Source: Yinghuangia seranimata (lineage in GTDB: Bacteria; Actinomycetota; Actinomycetes; Streptomycetales; Streptomycetaceae). Taken from it: 64,000 nucleotides of DNA. Location: positions 310,001-374,000 of the forward strand of contig NZ_JASAOI010000010.1 of the NCBI RefSeq assembly GCF_029953285.1. Direction: 5' to 3'. The position numbers and the translations under genes were made by a program. Numbering within the stretch: the first letter of the stretch is position 1; the number at the start of each line of letters is the position of its first letter. The notes under the pieces are model-generated. The model had not been told where the DNA came from. It made no database searches and saw only the letters and a list, made by a program, of their open reading frames with translations. Below, piece after piece: positions 51,901-59,561 of this stretch.

Positions 51901-52144
51901 GATGTGGCTCGAACACTCCGACGCGCGCTACGAGTACGCGGTGACGCTGGTCGAGTACGGCATCCTGCTGCGCCGCGAGTTCGGCGACCGGGACGCGGTG
52001 GACCCGCTGTTCGAGGGGCTGACGGTCGCCGTGGAGTGCGGCGCGGACGCGCTCGCCGACGCGGCGCGCGCCGAACTGGTGGACATGGGCGAGCTTCCGC
52101 CCGTGGTGGGGTCGGGTCCCGCGGGCTACGGGCCGATACCGTGA
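48998..52144 (+). CDS. large AAA/STAND-type ATPase regulator without HTH
   Basis: A 1048-residue protein related to LuxR-type LAL regulators. A Gly/Ala-rich N-terminal ~100 residues precedes the ATPase: Walker A GLAGYGKT (residues 193-200) and Walker B IVMVVDDVQWAD; the winged and TPR-like helical repeats follow to the end. It ends LVDMGELPPVVGSGPAGYGPIP with no C-terminal LuxR helix-turn-helix, in contrast to its paralogue downstream. ATG at 48998 follows GGGGAAGG. The stop overlaps the next start (GTGA). Probably works with the downstream protein as a pair. Confidence 0.88.
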   Translation: MAEANGSRGSGTPLPAEVSADVPPPGRALGALARRANGAHGVDVLGAGSGAASGGNAVVGPVAGSAVGSALEGAGSGVAAGVDPRMVNGQGPGSVEVVHWDGSEPLLTQAPLLERDGELALVRAVVENLCRHARARSGGFPDGLPDGGGTAAGLGAGVGVGVANHTVSKGRHAAPPVPHPTGPVSGELLIVEGLAGYGKTTMLDQVRRIAVEHHCTVLHSRGGEREQARSFSVVKQLFFNLLAGCTGDERAALLGDWYDIIAPALGLCPATAGSTPDPLGVRDALDWLMTGLTRHRGPIVMVVDDVQWADAESLEWLVNFARNLDQLPVLLVVGRRSEESTDVDELLREMSTLDRTRTVHLGTLSPAAVTRVVEVGLGVRGDDVFNARCHEVTDGSPFVLWAMVGELRRRRLAPVGSNASELAAIAAATIGPKLAARLERMGDCTIEVARAIAVLGSDATPVRVAELAGVDVPKVGVIADRLRAAAILVDQDTLGFLHPLIATAVYQWIQPSARSALHARAARLLVQDGRDARSAAVHLLVTEPCGDAWVVEQLRTAADQDKRAGAPDSALRYLQRALREPPQRDDRAAVRYELGRASFVSSPSDAIMHLRAALADDAADRVLRESIVLQLARALGYTDQIQAAVELLDQEAAAANASSTRLRLQVEHFLWAVFWVDDPDYHTRSRRLKNLVVRLEGNNRTERCLLALRAWYGVVRGDPMVQVLASADQAWGPGLTWTDEDWGFEIPSLLALTYMYCDRNDRAEQLFTAGIAELRSHGWRGTHLSYAHSMRSLVRYRQGKLLLAEEDCRIGLRLALRLGPLAPARWYPIGTLIQVLLARGRVREAVRLAEEHEFTEPFPNAVVFPDPRAVSGELRLAAGMPAEAAADLAAAGEKLEGRGVANPAWCPWRVNLAKALSAYDPETAYEQACEALRRAYRFGAPSAMGQALRVTGRLEGGQKGLAKIEDALMWLEHSDARYEYAVTLVEYGILLRREFGDRDAVDPLFEGLTVAVECGADALADAARAELVDMGELPPVVGSGPAGYGPIP

Positions 52145-55101
52145 GCGCCGCGGCGGCCGCCGCCCACGATCCGGGGCCCGAGCAGTTGTTCGAGCGGGTG
52201 CGCGAGCTGTCGATGGTGCACACGCTGGTCCGGGGGCTGTCGGGCCCGGTGGGCTCGGACGGCGGCGGGCGCGGCGGGCTGCTGATGTTCGAGGGCGCGG
52301 CGGGGCTCGGCAAGACGTCGCTGGTGGACGCGACGCGGCGGATCGCGGCGACGTACGGCACGACGGTGCTGCACGCCAAGGGCGGCGAGCGCGAGCAGGG
52401 CCGCGCGTTCCACGTGGTGCGGCAGTTGTTCCGGCGGCTGCTGGTGGCGTGCGGCGAGACGGAGCGGCACGACCTGCTGGGCGGCTGGTGGGATTTGGTG
52501 GCTCCGGCGGTGGGCCTGGCGCCGCCCGCGCCGGCGCCGGACGGCGAGGGCGGTGACGGCGCGGCGCCCGATCCGCAGGGGGTGCGGGACGCGCTGGACT
52601 GGCTGATGGCCGGTCTCGGGCAGCGGCGCGGCCGGATGGTGGTGCTGGTCGACGACGCGCACTGGGCGGACCGCGAGTCGCTGACGTGGCTGGAGTCGTT
52701 CGCGCGCACGATCGAGGCGACGCCGGTGCTGATGGTGGTGACGCGCCGTCCGGAGGAGCCGACGCCGAACGCGGACCTGCTCGGCGAGCTGGCGGGGCTG
52801 CCGGGCATCCACCGGCGCGACCTGTCGCCGCTGTCGCCGCCGGCGGTCTCGGCGATGGTGCGGCAGCGGCTGGGGGCGTGCTCGGACGAGGTGTTCTGCC
52901 GTACCTGCCATGCCGCGACCGACGGAAACCCTTATGTGGTGGGCCAGTTGCTGGGCGAGGTGGTGGACCGCGAGCTGAAGCCGACCGCGGCGAACGCCCG
53001 CCACCTGGACACGCTCGCGGCGGCGATCGTCGGCCGCGGCATGATCGCCCGCCTGGAGCGCACCGGCAGCGCCGCGGTGGGGATCGCCCGCGCGGTGGCG
53101 GTGCTCGGCGCCGACGCGACGCTGGGGCGGGCCGCGGCGCTCGCCGGGCTGGACGCCGACGCGGCCGTCGGTCCGGCCGACCGGCTGCGCGCGGTAAGGG
53201 TGTTCGGGTCGGGCGAGCAGCTCGACTTCGCGCACCCGACCATCGCGACCGAGGTGTACCGGCGAATACCGCCGCAGGCCCGCGGCGCGCTGCACGCCCG
53301 CGCCGCGCGTCTGCTCATCGGGGACGGCCACGACGAGGCGCAGGCCGCCGCGCACCTGCTGGCCACCTACCCGTCCGGGGACCCGTGGGTGGTCGACCGG
53401 CTGCGGGCCGCCGCGCGGCAGGACGCGCGCGCGGGTGCCCCCGACGCCGCGTACCGCAACCTGCTGCGGGCTTTGGAGGAGCCGCCGTTCGGGGAGGAGC
53501 GCACGGCGGTGCTGTACGAGCTCGGGCTGACCGCGTTCGTGCACGATCCGCGCGCCGCGATCGACCACCTGTACTCGGCGCTCGCGGGCACGCACCCCGA
53601 ACGGCCGTTCCGGCAGGCCATCGTGCTGCGGCTCGCCAAGGCGCTGGCGCACGACGACCGGATGGCCGAGGCGGTGCGGCTGCTCGACGCGGAGGCCCGC
53701 GCCACGAAGGTCTCGCGCGGCCGGCTGCGGCTGCAGGCGGAGCACTTCCTGTGGGCGCTCTTCTGGGTCGACGACGGCGAGGCGCACGCGCGGGCGCGCC
53801 GGCTGCGGTCGCTCGCGGGGCGGCTGGCGGGCTCCGACACCACCGAGCGCGCGCTGCTGGGCATGCGCGCCTGGTACGGGGTGGTGCGCGGCGACCCGGC
53901 GGTGCAGGTCATCGCGTACGCCGAGCGCGCCATGAACCCTCCGTTGAGCTGGGTCGACGAGGACTGGGGCTTCGAGGTCCCGGTGCTGACCGCGCTCGCG
54001 TTCCTGTACTGCGACCAGCCCGAGCGGGCGGAGGCGTGCTTCCTCGACGGCATCGCCGAGCTGGAGGCGCGCGGCTGGCGCGGCACGCACCTGGCGTTCG
54101 GGCACACGCTGCTGGCGCACATCCGCTACCGGCAGGGGCGGCTCGCGGAGGCGGAGGCGGGCGCCCGCGTCGGGCTGGAGTACGCCGACCGGCTCGGGCC
54201 GGACGCGCCCGCGCGCTGGTACGCGGTCGGCACCCTCATGCAGGTCCTCATGGCGGTCGGGCGGCTGGACGAGGCCCAGGAGCTCGCCGACCGGTACGGC
54301 TACGGCGAACCCTTCCCGCAGGCCGTCGTGTTCCCGGTGCCGCAGGTGGTGTGCGGGGAACTGCACCTGGCGCGGCACGAGTACGCGGCCGCGGTGGAGG
54401 ACCTGACCGCGGCGGGGACGGGGCTGGACGCGCGCGGGTCGACGAACCCGGCGTGGTGCCCGTGGCGGCCGTACCTCGCGCACGCGCTGCTGCCGACGGA
54501 TCCGGCGGCGGCGCGAAGGGTCGCGAACCGGGCCGTGGGACAGGCGTACGTGTTCGGCGCGCCGTCCGCGCTCGGGCAGGCGCTGCGCGCCGCCGGGCAG
54601 GTCATCGGCGGCGCGGAGGGCCTGGCGAAGCTCGGCGAGTCGGTGCGCTGGCTCGCGGACTCGCCGGCCCGGTTCGAACACGCGCTCTCGCTCGTGGAAT
54701 ACGGTGCGGCGCTGCGGCGCGCGAAGCGGATCACGGAGGCGCGGCTGCAGCTCGGCGCGGGTCTGGAGGCGGCGGTGCGGTGCGGGGCCGAGGCGTTGGC
54801 GGCGCGGGCGCGGGCGGAGCTCATCGCGGCCGGCGGGCGGCCGCGGCGCGCGTACCGGACGGGCGTGGAGGCGCTGACCGTGCGCGAACGCCAGACCGCC
54901 GAACTGGTGGTCGGCGGCCTGTCGAACGCGGCGGTGGCCCGGCACCTGGCGGTGCGCGTCGGCACCGTGCAGAAGCACCTGACGGCGGTCTACGCCAAGC
55001 TCGGCACCGACCGGGCGGGGCTGGCCGACTGCCTGGAGGCGGCCGGGTTCACGGCGCCCGGGTCAGCACCGCCCGCGAGTAGAGCACGGGGCGGTAGGTG
55101 A
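52141..55101 (+). CDS. LAL-type LuxR-family regulator with ATPase domain
   Basis: A 986-residue regulator. It begins with the ATPase domain (Walker A GAAGLGKTS at residues 52-60; Walker B VVLVDDAHWAD), continues with TPR-like helices and ends in a LuxR helix-turn-helix (residues about 910-960, EALTVRERQTAELVVGGLSN through VGTVQKHLTAVYAKLG). LAL regulators switch on gene clusters in response to nucleotides and small molecules. It overlaps the stop of the upstream paralogue by four bases and shares blocks such as GVRDALDWLM, AWYGVVRGDP and EDWGFE with it. GTG start. Target genes unknown. Confidence 0.93.
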   Translation: MSAAAAAAHDPGPEQLFERVRELSMVHTLVRGLSGPVGSDGGGRGGLLMFEGAAGLGKTSLVDATRRIAATYGTTVLHAKGGEREQGRAFHVVRQLFRRLLVACGETERHDLLGGWWDLVAPAVGLAPPAPAPDGEGGDGAAPDPQGVRDALDWLMAGLGQRRGRMVVLVDDAHWADRESLTWLESFARTIEATPVLMVVTRRPEEPTPNADLLGELAGLPGIHRRDLSPLSPPAVSAMVRQRLGACSDEVFCRTCHAATDGNPYVVGQLLGEVVDRELKPTAANARHLDTLAAAIVGRGMIARLERTGSAAVGIARAVAVLGADATLGRAAALAGLDADAAVGPADRLRAVRVFGSGEQLDFAHPTIATEVYRRIPPQARGALHARAARLLIGDGHDEAQAAAHLLATYPSGDPWVVDRLRAAARQDARAGAPDAAYRNLLRALEEPPFGEERTAVLYELGLTAFVHDPRAAIDHLYSALAGTHPERPFRQAIVLRLAKALAHDDRMAEAVRLLDAEARATKVSRGRLRLQAEHFLWALFWVDDGEAHARARRLRSLAGRLAGSDTTERALLGMRAWYGVVRGDPAVQVIAYAERAMNPPLSWVDEDWGFEVPVLTALAFLYCDQPERAEACFLDGIAELEARGWRGTHLAFGHTLLAHIRYRQGRLAEAEAGARVGLEYADRLGPDAPARWYAVGTLMQVLMAVGRLDEAQELADRYGYGEPFPQAVVFPVPQVVCGELHLARHEYAAAVEDLTAAGTGLDARGSTNPAWCPWRPYLAHALLPTDPAAARRVANRAVGQAYVFGAPSALGQALRAAGQVIGGAEGLAKLGESVRWLADSPARFEHALSLVEYGAALRRAKRITEARLQLGAGLEAAVRCGAEALAARARAELIAAGGRPRRAYRTGVEALTVRERQTAELVVGGLSNAAVARHLAVRVGTVQKHLTAVYAKLGTDRAGLADCLEAAGFTAPGSAPPASRARGGR

Positions 55102-55501
55102 TCACCGAGCGGCTGAGGCGCAGCGTCATGCCGCGTCCCAGCCGGTCCAGGGCGACGGTGACGGGGCTGCTGCCGTAGCCCTCGATGGTGATCGACCCGG
55201 TCCCGTGCGGCAGGTCGAGGCGGCCGTACGCGTAGCCGAGCAGCACGTGCGAGCGGCGGTACCGGAACCGTGCGGCGTCGCCGGGGTCGTCGGCGGGCTT
55301 CGCGTCGATCAGGTACGCGGTGTGCACGCCGCGGAAGGAGCCGTTCGCCGCGAGCCGGATGTCGAGGAAGAAGTCCCGCAGGTCGTAGCCGTCGTGGCCG
55401 TCGCCGCCCGGCACGACGACCGGGTCGGACACCCAGCGGGCGGCCGGCCCGCGCGCGGGTCGCGCCGTGGGGAGCGGGGGCAGGCGAGAGGTCAGTGCCA
55501 T
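55049..55501 (-). CDS. hypothetical protein, 150 aa
   Basis: A protein with no signal or membrane helix. The sequence has beta-strand-like stretches with conserved-looking charged residues (DLRDFFLDIRLAANGSFRGVHTAYLID, then GTGSITIEGYGSSPVTVALDRLGRG, read in part). The family is not recognised. ATG at 55501 follows AGGAG. Its 3' end overlaps the LAL regulator's 3' end by 53 bp tail to tail. It could be a small enzyme or binding protein; no more can be said. Confidence 0.7.
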   Translation of the reverse strand: MALTSRLPPLPTARPARGPAARWVSDPVVVPGGDGHDGYDLRDFFLDIRLAANGSFRGVHTAYLIDAKPADDPGDAARFRYRRSHVLLGYAYGRLDLPHGTGSITIEGYGSSPVTVALDRLGRGMTLRLSRSVITYRPVLYSRAVLTRAP

Positions 55502-55710
55502 GAGGGCTCCTGCGGACGGGGTCGCGGACGTCGTTCTACGGGACGAACTGCGGCGCGGCCGACGAGCAGGCCGGACGCGCCGTGTCGGGCTCCGACCCGC
55601 GTGCGGCGTCGGCCGGGAGCCGCCACCCCCGCCAGGGTGGTGCCGCACGCGGGTCTCGGAGGCCGGTGCGCCGCGGCGTGCGGCGCGGCCCGGCGGGACC
55701 GTGCTGTTCC

Positions 55711-55751
55711 GTGGGGATCCGTGGGGAACCTGTGGGGATCCGCGGGGATCC
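55711..55751. repeat. four copies of a 10-bp GTGGGGATCC repeat
   Basis: GTGGGGATCC (55711), GTGGGGAACC (55721), GTGGGGATCC (55732, one extra base before it) and GCGGGGATCC (55742) follow one another. The 10-11 bp period matches one helical turn, so a protein could bind all copies on one DNA face. Function unknown. Confidence 0.7.
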
Positions 55752-56060
55752 GTTGTGCTCGGTCGTGTGCGGCGGCGCTCCGGTGTGTCGCGGCGGGGGC
55801 GGGCGCGTGCCCGGCACGCCCGACCGGCCCGTCCGACCGACGAGTCCGCTGCCAGACGACACCTCCGCTCCCGGCGTCCTCGCGCCGGATCGGGCCCACC
55901 CGTGGCAGCGGACCCGTCCGGCCACCCCCCAGCGGCCGCACCGCCGTCCCCCCTCGGTGGGCGCGCGGCCGCGCGAGCGTACGAGCGCTCGTGGGTGCCA
56001 GCCTGCCGGACCGGGACGTGCGGCGCAGTGGAGGAACCCCTCTACTCTTTGCCGCCCAAA

Positions 56061-56077
56061 GACCCCTGATTGGGGTC
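56061..56077. promoter_or_regulatory. GACCCC-N5-GGGGTC palindrome
   Basis: Perfect inverted repeat with centre TGATT, 104 bp upstream of the dapD GTG. It may be an operator or a weak stem in the transcript leader. No regulator gene is adjacent. Confidence 0.4.
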
Positions 56078-56181
56078 GGATACCCGCCAAGGCGTCGGTA
56101 TCCGGCCGCCCGCGGCAGACGCGGGCCGCCGCGGGCCGCCGCACCGGGGGGCTGCGGGAGGCGCCCGGTAACGTAGGCGGC

Positions 56182-57180
56182 GTGATCGACACGTCTTCCT
56201 CCCCCGCTTCCCCGACCGCCGGAGCCGTCGCGGCCGGCCTGGCCACGCTCGCGGCCGACGGCACCGTGCTGGACACCTGGTACCCGGCCCCCGCGCTCAC
56301 CGACGGCGGCGACAAGGCCGAAACCGTGCGCCTGACCGCCGACGAGGCCGTCGCGGCGCTCGGTGCCGACGTGGCCGCCGGGCTCGGCGCCGACGAGCTG
56401 CGCGGCGTCGAGGTGGTCGCCGTCCGCACCGTGATCGGCTCGCTCGCCGACGCCCCGGTCGACGCCCACGACTCCTACCTGCGGCTGCACCTGCTCAGCC
56501 ACCGCCTGGTCCGCCCGCACGGCGCGAACCTCGACGGCGTGTTCGGGCTGCTGGCCAACGTCGCGTGGACCAACCTCGGACCGGTCCCGGTCGACGGCGT
56601 CGCCGCCGCCCGGCTGCGGGCGCGTGCCGCGCGCGTGCCGTTCGAGGTCGCGGGCGTGGACAAGTTCCCGCGCATGACCGAGTACGTGATCCCGTCGGGC
56701 GTCCGCATCGCCGACACCACCCGGGTCCGCCTCGGCGCGCACCTGGCGTCGGGCACGACGGTCATGCACGAGGGCTTCTGCAACTTCAACGCCGGCACGC
56801 TCGGCGCCTCCATGGTGGAAGGCCGCATCAGCGCGGGCGTCGTGGTCGGCGACCACAGCGACGTCGGCGGCGGCTCCTCGATCATGGGCACCCTGTCGGG
56901 CGGCGGCAAGCAGGTCATCTCCGTCGGCGAACGCTGCCTCCTGGGCGCCAACGCGGGCATCGGCATCTCGCTCGGCGACGACTGCATCGTCGAGGCCGGC
57001 CTCTACGTCACCGCCGGCACCCGCGTCACCCTCCAGGACGGCACCGTCGTCAAGGCCGCCGAACTCTCCGGCCGCGACGGCCTCCTCCTGCGCCGCAACT
57101 CCCAGTCGGGCGCGGTCGAGGGCATCTGGCGCACCGAGTCCTGGGGCTCCCTGAACGCCGACCTGCACAAGAACGACTGA
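56182..57180 (+). CDS. dapD: 2,3,4,5-tetrahydropyridine-2,6-dicarboxylate N-succinyltransferase
   Basis: A 332-residue enzyme of the succinylase branch of lysine and meso-diaminopimelate synthesis. It is the actinobacterial DapD type: helical N-terminal part, then the left-handed beta helix with hexapeptide rungs ([35 protein letters not shown], read in parts; [37 protein letters not shown]). The stretch [13 protein letters not shown] is characteristic. Length is slightly above the usual ~315-320. GTG at 56182 is the first in-frame start close to the domain; its ribosome-binding site (GGCGG) is weak. A G/C island follows. Confidence 0.95.
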   Translation: MIDTSSSPASPTAGAVAAGLATLAADGTVLDTWYPAPALTDGGDKAETVRLTADEAVAALGADVAAGLGADELRGVEVVAVRTVIGSLADAPVDAHDSYLRLHLLSHRLVRPHGANLDGVFGLLANVAWTNLGPVPVDGVAAARLRARAARVPFEVAGVDKFPRMTEYVIPSGVRIADTTRVRLGAHLASGTTVMHEGFCNFNAGTLGASMVEGRISAGVVVGDHSDVGGGSSIMGTLSGGGKQVISVGERCLLGANAGIGISLGDDCIVEAGLYVTAGTRVTLQDGTVVKAAELSGRDGLLLRRNSQSGAVEGIWRTESWGSLNADLHKND

Positions 57181-57195
57181 CCAAGGTCACGCCAC

Positions 57196-57331
57196 CGAAC
57201 GGGCGGGGGGGGGGGGGCGCCCCCCCCGGGCCGCCCCCCCCCCGGCGGGCGGCACCACCCCCCCCCCCCCCCCCCCCCCCCCCCGGGGGGGGGGGCCCCC
57301 CCCCCCCCCCGCCCCCCCCCCCGCCCGTTCG
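57196..57331. other. G/C homopolymer island within an inverted repeat
   Basis: CGAACGGGCGGGG at its left end is the complement of CCCCGCCCGTTCG at its right end (57319-57331), and the ~110 bases between consist of long runs of G and C. It follows dapD by 16 bp and resembles a terminator stem whose inner part was misread. Do not trust the number or order of bases inside. Confidence 0.75.
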
Positions 57332-57387
57332 CATGAACGCCGCGCGAACGCCGCACCCGTGCTCGGGCGCCGCCCTGGCTTCGTCCC

Positions 57388-57597
57388 GTGGACGCCGACG
57401 CGAACTACAGCATCGAGCTCGAGCCGGAGGTCGAGCAGTGGTTCACGATGCTGCCCGCCCGCCAGTACCGCCAGGTCGAGGAGAAGGCCGAACCACTCGC
57501 GGCGCGCCCGACCACACTGGGTGAGCCGCATTCGCGCCACCTCGGTGACGGCCTCCGCGAACTGCGCTTCAGCCTCGACGGCGTCGGGAGGGCAAAT
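57388..57597 (+). pseudogene. truncated HigB/RelE-type toxin remnant
   Basis: The frame starts at a GTG at 57388 and gives DADANYSIELEPEVEQWF through LAARPTTLGEPHSRHLGDGLRELRFSLDG, which is the N-terminal half of a RelE/ParE-superfamily toxin of the actinobacterial type (EPEV..W...L, then EP.TR.L..GLRELRF). The normal C-terminal part, with the R-I-T-Y and LLT-F-KKT strands carrying the active-site basic residues, is missing: the frame runs on into the antitoxin gene as unrelated residues to 57720. So the toxin is probably dead by a ~130-bp deletion that joined its middle to the antitoxin's ribosome-binding site. Confidence 0.7.
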
Positions 57598-57931
57598 GAA
57601 CCACGCACGCCGGCAGATCGCGCGGGAGCGGGCGCTGCGCGGAGGTGTCGAGCCGCCGGAGGTGGCCGCGGCGCGGGAGCAGATCCGGTTGGCGATGGCG
57701 CTTGGGCAGTTGGTCCATGACCGCCGTACCGAGCTCGGGCTGTCGGAGGCGGGGCTCGGGGAGCGGCTCGGGGTGGCGGCCGACGAGGTTGAGCGGATCG
57801 AGGTGGGCGGCGTTCTGCCGGTCATGTCGGAGCTGTTGCTGCGGCTGGCCGTGGCTCTGGACGTCGTCGTCGACCTGCACGTCGCGGGCTCGGGCGCGAG
57901 CACCGTGGCGTTCGCGGTGCGGGCTGCTTGA
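57596..57931 (+). CDS. XRE-family antitoxin-like protein
   Basis: A 111-residue protein starting at an ATG with GGGAGGG upstream. The C-terminal XRE helix-turn-helix is clear (LVHDRRTELGLSEAGLGERLGVAADEVERIE, read in part). It fits a HigA-type antitoxin that binds the toxin with its N-terminus and represses its own promoter. Its start overlaps the end of the toxin remnant. It may persist as an orphan antitoxin, protecting against a related toxin or acting only as a repressor. Confidence 0.82.
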   Translation: MNHARRQIARERALRGGVEPPEVAAAREQIRLAMALGQLVHDRRTELGLSEAGLGERLGVAADEVERIEVGGVLPVMSELLLRLAVALDVVVDLHVAGSGASTVAFAVRAA

Positions 57932-57941
57932 CCGTTGCCCG

Positions 57942-58703
57942 TCAGGCGGCTGCTTCGTCGTCGGGTTCGGGGCGGGTCAGGGTCAGGACGGCGTCGAGGA
58001 AGGCGGCGGTGTCGCTCAGGTCGGGGAGGACGGCGTGGGCGCCAGCGGCTTGCAGGGTGGCGGGTGGGGTGTTGCCGGTGGCCACGGCGAGGACGGCGGC
58101 GTTGTTGTCGAGGGCGGCTTCGACGTCGCGGACGGTGTCGCCGATCAGGACGGTGCGGCGGCCGGGGAAGTCGGTGCCGTAGACGGCGGCGGCGCGGTGG
58201 CGGGCTATCGGGACGAGGGCCGGGCGGTGGGCGTGGTCGTCGCCGTAGGCGCCGAGGTCGAGGCGGAGCAGGTCGGTGGGGAGCCCGCACATGGACAGTT
58301 TCACGCGGGCGGGGCCGGCGGTGTTGCCGGTGAGGACGCTCTGGACGACGTGGGCCGCGCGGTCGAGTTCGCGGACCGCGGCGACGGCGCCCGGTAGCGC
58401 GACGCCTTCGCGGCGGATCTGGTCGGCGCGGTCCACGATGCCCGCGCCGAGTGCGGCGGTGAGCGCGGCGACGAGGTCGTCGGTGGGGTCGATGCCGTGC
58501 GCGGTGAGGGTGTCGCGGGCGATCAGCAGGTCGGTGCTGCCCTCGAAGGGGACGTGTGCGGTGAGGGTGCGGCCGGTGACGGCGCGGAAGGCCTCGGCGT
58601 GGGCGTCGCGGCTGGCGTGCCCGGCTTTGACGAGGGTGCCGTCGAGGTCCCACAGGACGAGGACCGGCGCGGCGGGCTGCGGAGTGGCGGAGGCGTGCGG
58701 CAC
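57942..58703 (-). CDS. HAD-superfamily hydrolase
   Basis: A 253-residue phosphatase-like HAD protein. Motif I is VLWDLDGTLV (nucleophile Asp and general acid Asp), motif II is SVLTGNT, and motif IV is TVLIGDTVRDVEAA. The helical cap lies between motifs I and II, as in phosphoglycolate phosphatase-like members. Probably hydrolyses a small phosphate ester; substrate not known. GTG start at 58703, weak ribosome-binding site. It converges on the antitoxin gene with only 10 bp between. Confidence 0.88.
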   Translation of the reverse strand: MPHASATPQPAAPVLVLWDLDGTLVKAGHASRDAHAEAFRAVTGRTLTAHVPFEGSTDLLIARDTLTAHGIDPTDDLVAALTAALGAGIVDRADQIRREGVALPGAVAAVRELDRAAHVVQSVLTGNTAGPARVKLSMCGLPTDLLRLDLGAYGDDHAHRPALVPIARHRAAAVYGTDFPGRRTVLIGDTVRDVEAALDNNAAVLAVATGNTPPATLQAAGAHAVLPDLSDTAAFLDAVLTLTRPEPDDEAAA

Positions 58704-58829
58704 CCGGCCAGCGTAGTTTCCCCGCGGCGCGCCGCGGGTTTTTTCTTTTCGGGCGGACCGATGAGTTCCGGCTGTTCCGGCGGTCTGCACGGGTGGAAGG
58801 TCCGGCACGGCACGCGAGAGGCGATCACC

Positions 58830-59447
58830 ATGAAGCTCACCGTCACCACGTTCGTCACGTTGGACGGCGTCTACCAGGCCCCGGGCGGTCCGTCCGAGGA
58901 CCCGTCGGGCGGGTTCACGCACGGCGGGTGGTCGGCGCCGTTCGGGGACGAGGACTTCGGCCGGTTCATGGTCGGGGTGTTCGAGGACGCCGACGCGTTC
59001 CTGCTGGGCCGCCGGACGTACGAGATCTTCAACAGCTACTGGCCGCACCACGACGACCCGGCGGACCCCATCGCGACGAAGCTGAACACGCTGCCCAAGT
59101 ACGTCGTGTCGGGTTCGCTGTCGTCGGCCGAGTGGACGAACAGCCGGATCCTCGGCGGCGACCTGGCCAAGGAGGTCGCGGCGCTCAAGGAGCAGGAGGG
59201 CCGCGAGCTGCAGGTGCACGGCAGCGGCGCGCTGGTGCGGTCGCTGCTGGCGCTCGGCGTGGTGGACACGCTGCACCTGCTGCAGTTCCCGGTGATCCTC
59301 GGCACGGGCAAGCGGCTGTTCCCCGAGGACGCGCTGCCGACCCGGTTCCGGCTGGCCGGTTCGCGGACGACGGCGGCGGGCGTCGCGATCCACTCGTACG
59401 AGCGCGACGGCGACCCGGAGTACGGCGACTACGCCGACGAGGGCTGA
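58830..59447 (+). CDS. dihydrofolate reductase-family protein (RibD C-terminal type)
   Basis: A 205-residue NADPH-dependent reductase-like protein. Typical features are MKLTVTTFVTLDGVYQAPGG at the start, LLGRRTYEIFNSYWP (the nucleotide-binding helix), KYVVSGSLSS and VHGSGALVRSLL. It belongs to the YyaP/YwjB-like group found widely in actinobacteria, whose substrate is not settled. ATG at 58830 with GAGAGG upstream. Followed by a strong hairpin. Confidence 0.9.
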   Translation: MKLTVTTFVTLDGVYQAPGGPSEDPSGGFTHGGWSAPFGDEDFGRFMVGVFEDADAFLLGRRTYEIFNSYWPHHDDPADPIATKLNTLPKYVVSGSLSSAEWTNSRILGGDLAKEVAALKEQEGRELQVHGSGALVRSLLALGVVDTLHLLQFPVILGTGKRLFPEDALPTRFRLAGSRTTAAGVAIHSYERDGDPEYGDYADEG

Positions 59448-59471
59448 TCCGCGCACCCGCACGCGGCTGCT

Positions 59472-59508
59472 GAGGCCGCCCGTCCCGCGCCCCGGGACGG
59501 GCGGCCTC
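59472..59508. terminator. bidirectional hairpin terminator
   Basis: Arms 59472-59487 and 59493-59508 pair perfectly over 16 bp (starting GAGGCCGCCC) around a five-base loop. It lies between the converging reductase and acyl-CoA synthetase genes. Confidence 0.8.
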
Positions 59509-59561
59509 CCGCGTTCTCCGCTCCTCGACCGTTCCCCGGCCGCTGCCGGACCGCGCCTCGC

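Larger units (their letters stand above)
55502..56181. other. 680-bp gap upstream of dapD
   Basis: Translations in all frames are Arg/Pro/Gly-rich without domains, so I regard it as non-coding. It carries a short repeat of GTGGGGATCC (55711) and a palindrome (56061). No RNA gene or riboswitch is evident, though a lysine-type leader could not be excluded by eye. Confidence 0.55.

Noticed and set aside
48890-54978. Two very long minus-strand open frames (1008 and 950 codons) opposite the ATPase pair
   Set aside because: They mirror the third-position GC bias of the two real plus-strand ATPase genes and contain no recognisable domain.
57181-57387. ORFs with poly-Pro or poly-Gly runs in the second G/C island
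   Set aside because: Same reason as for the first island; not credible proteins.
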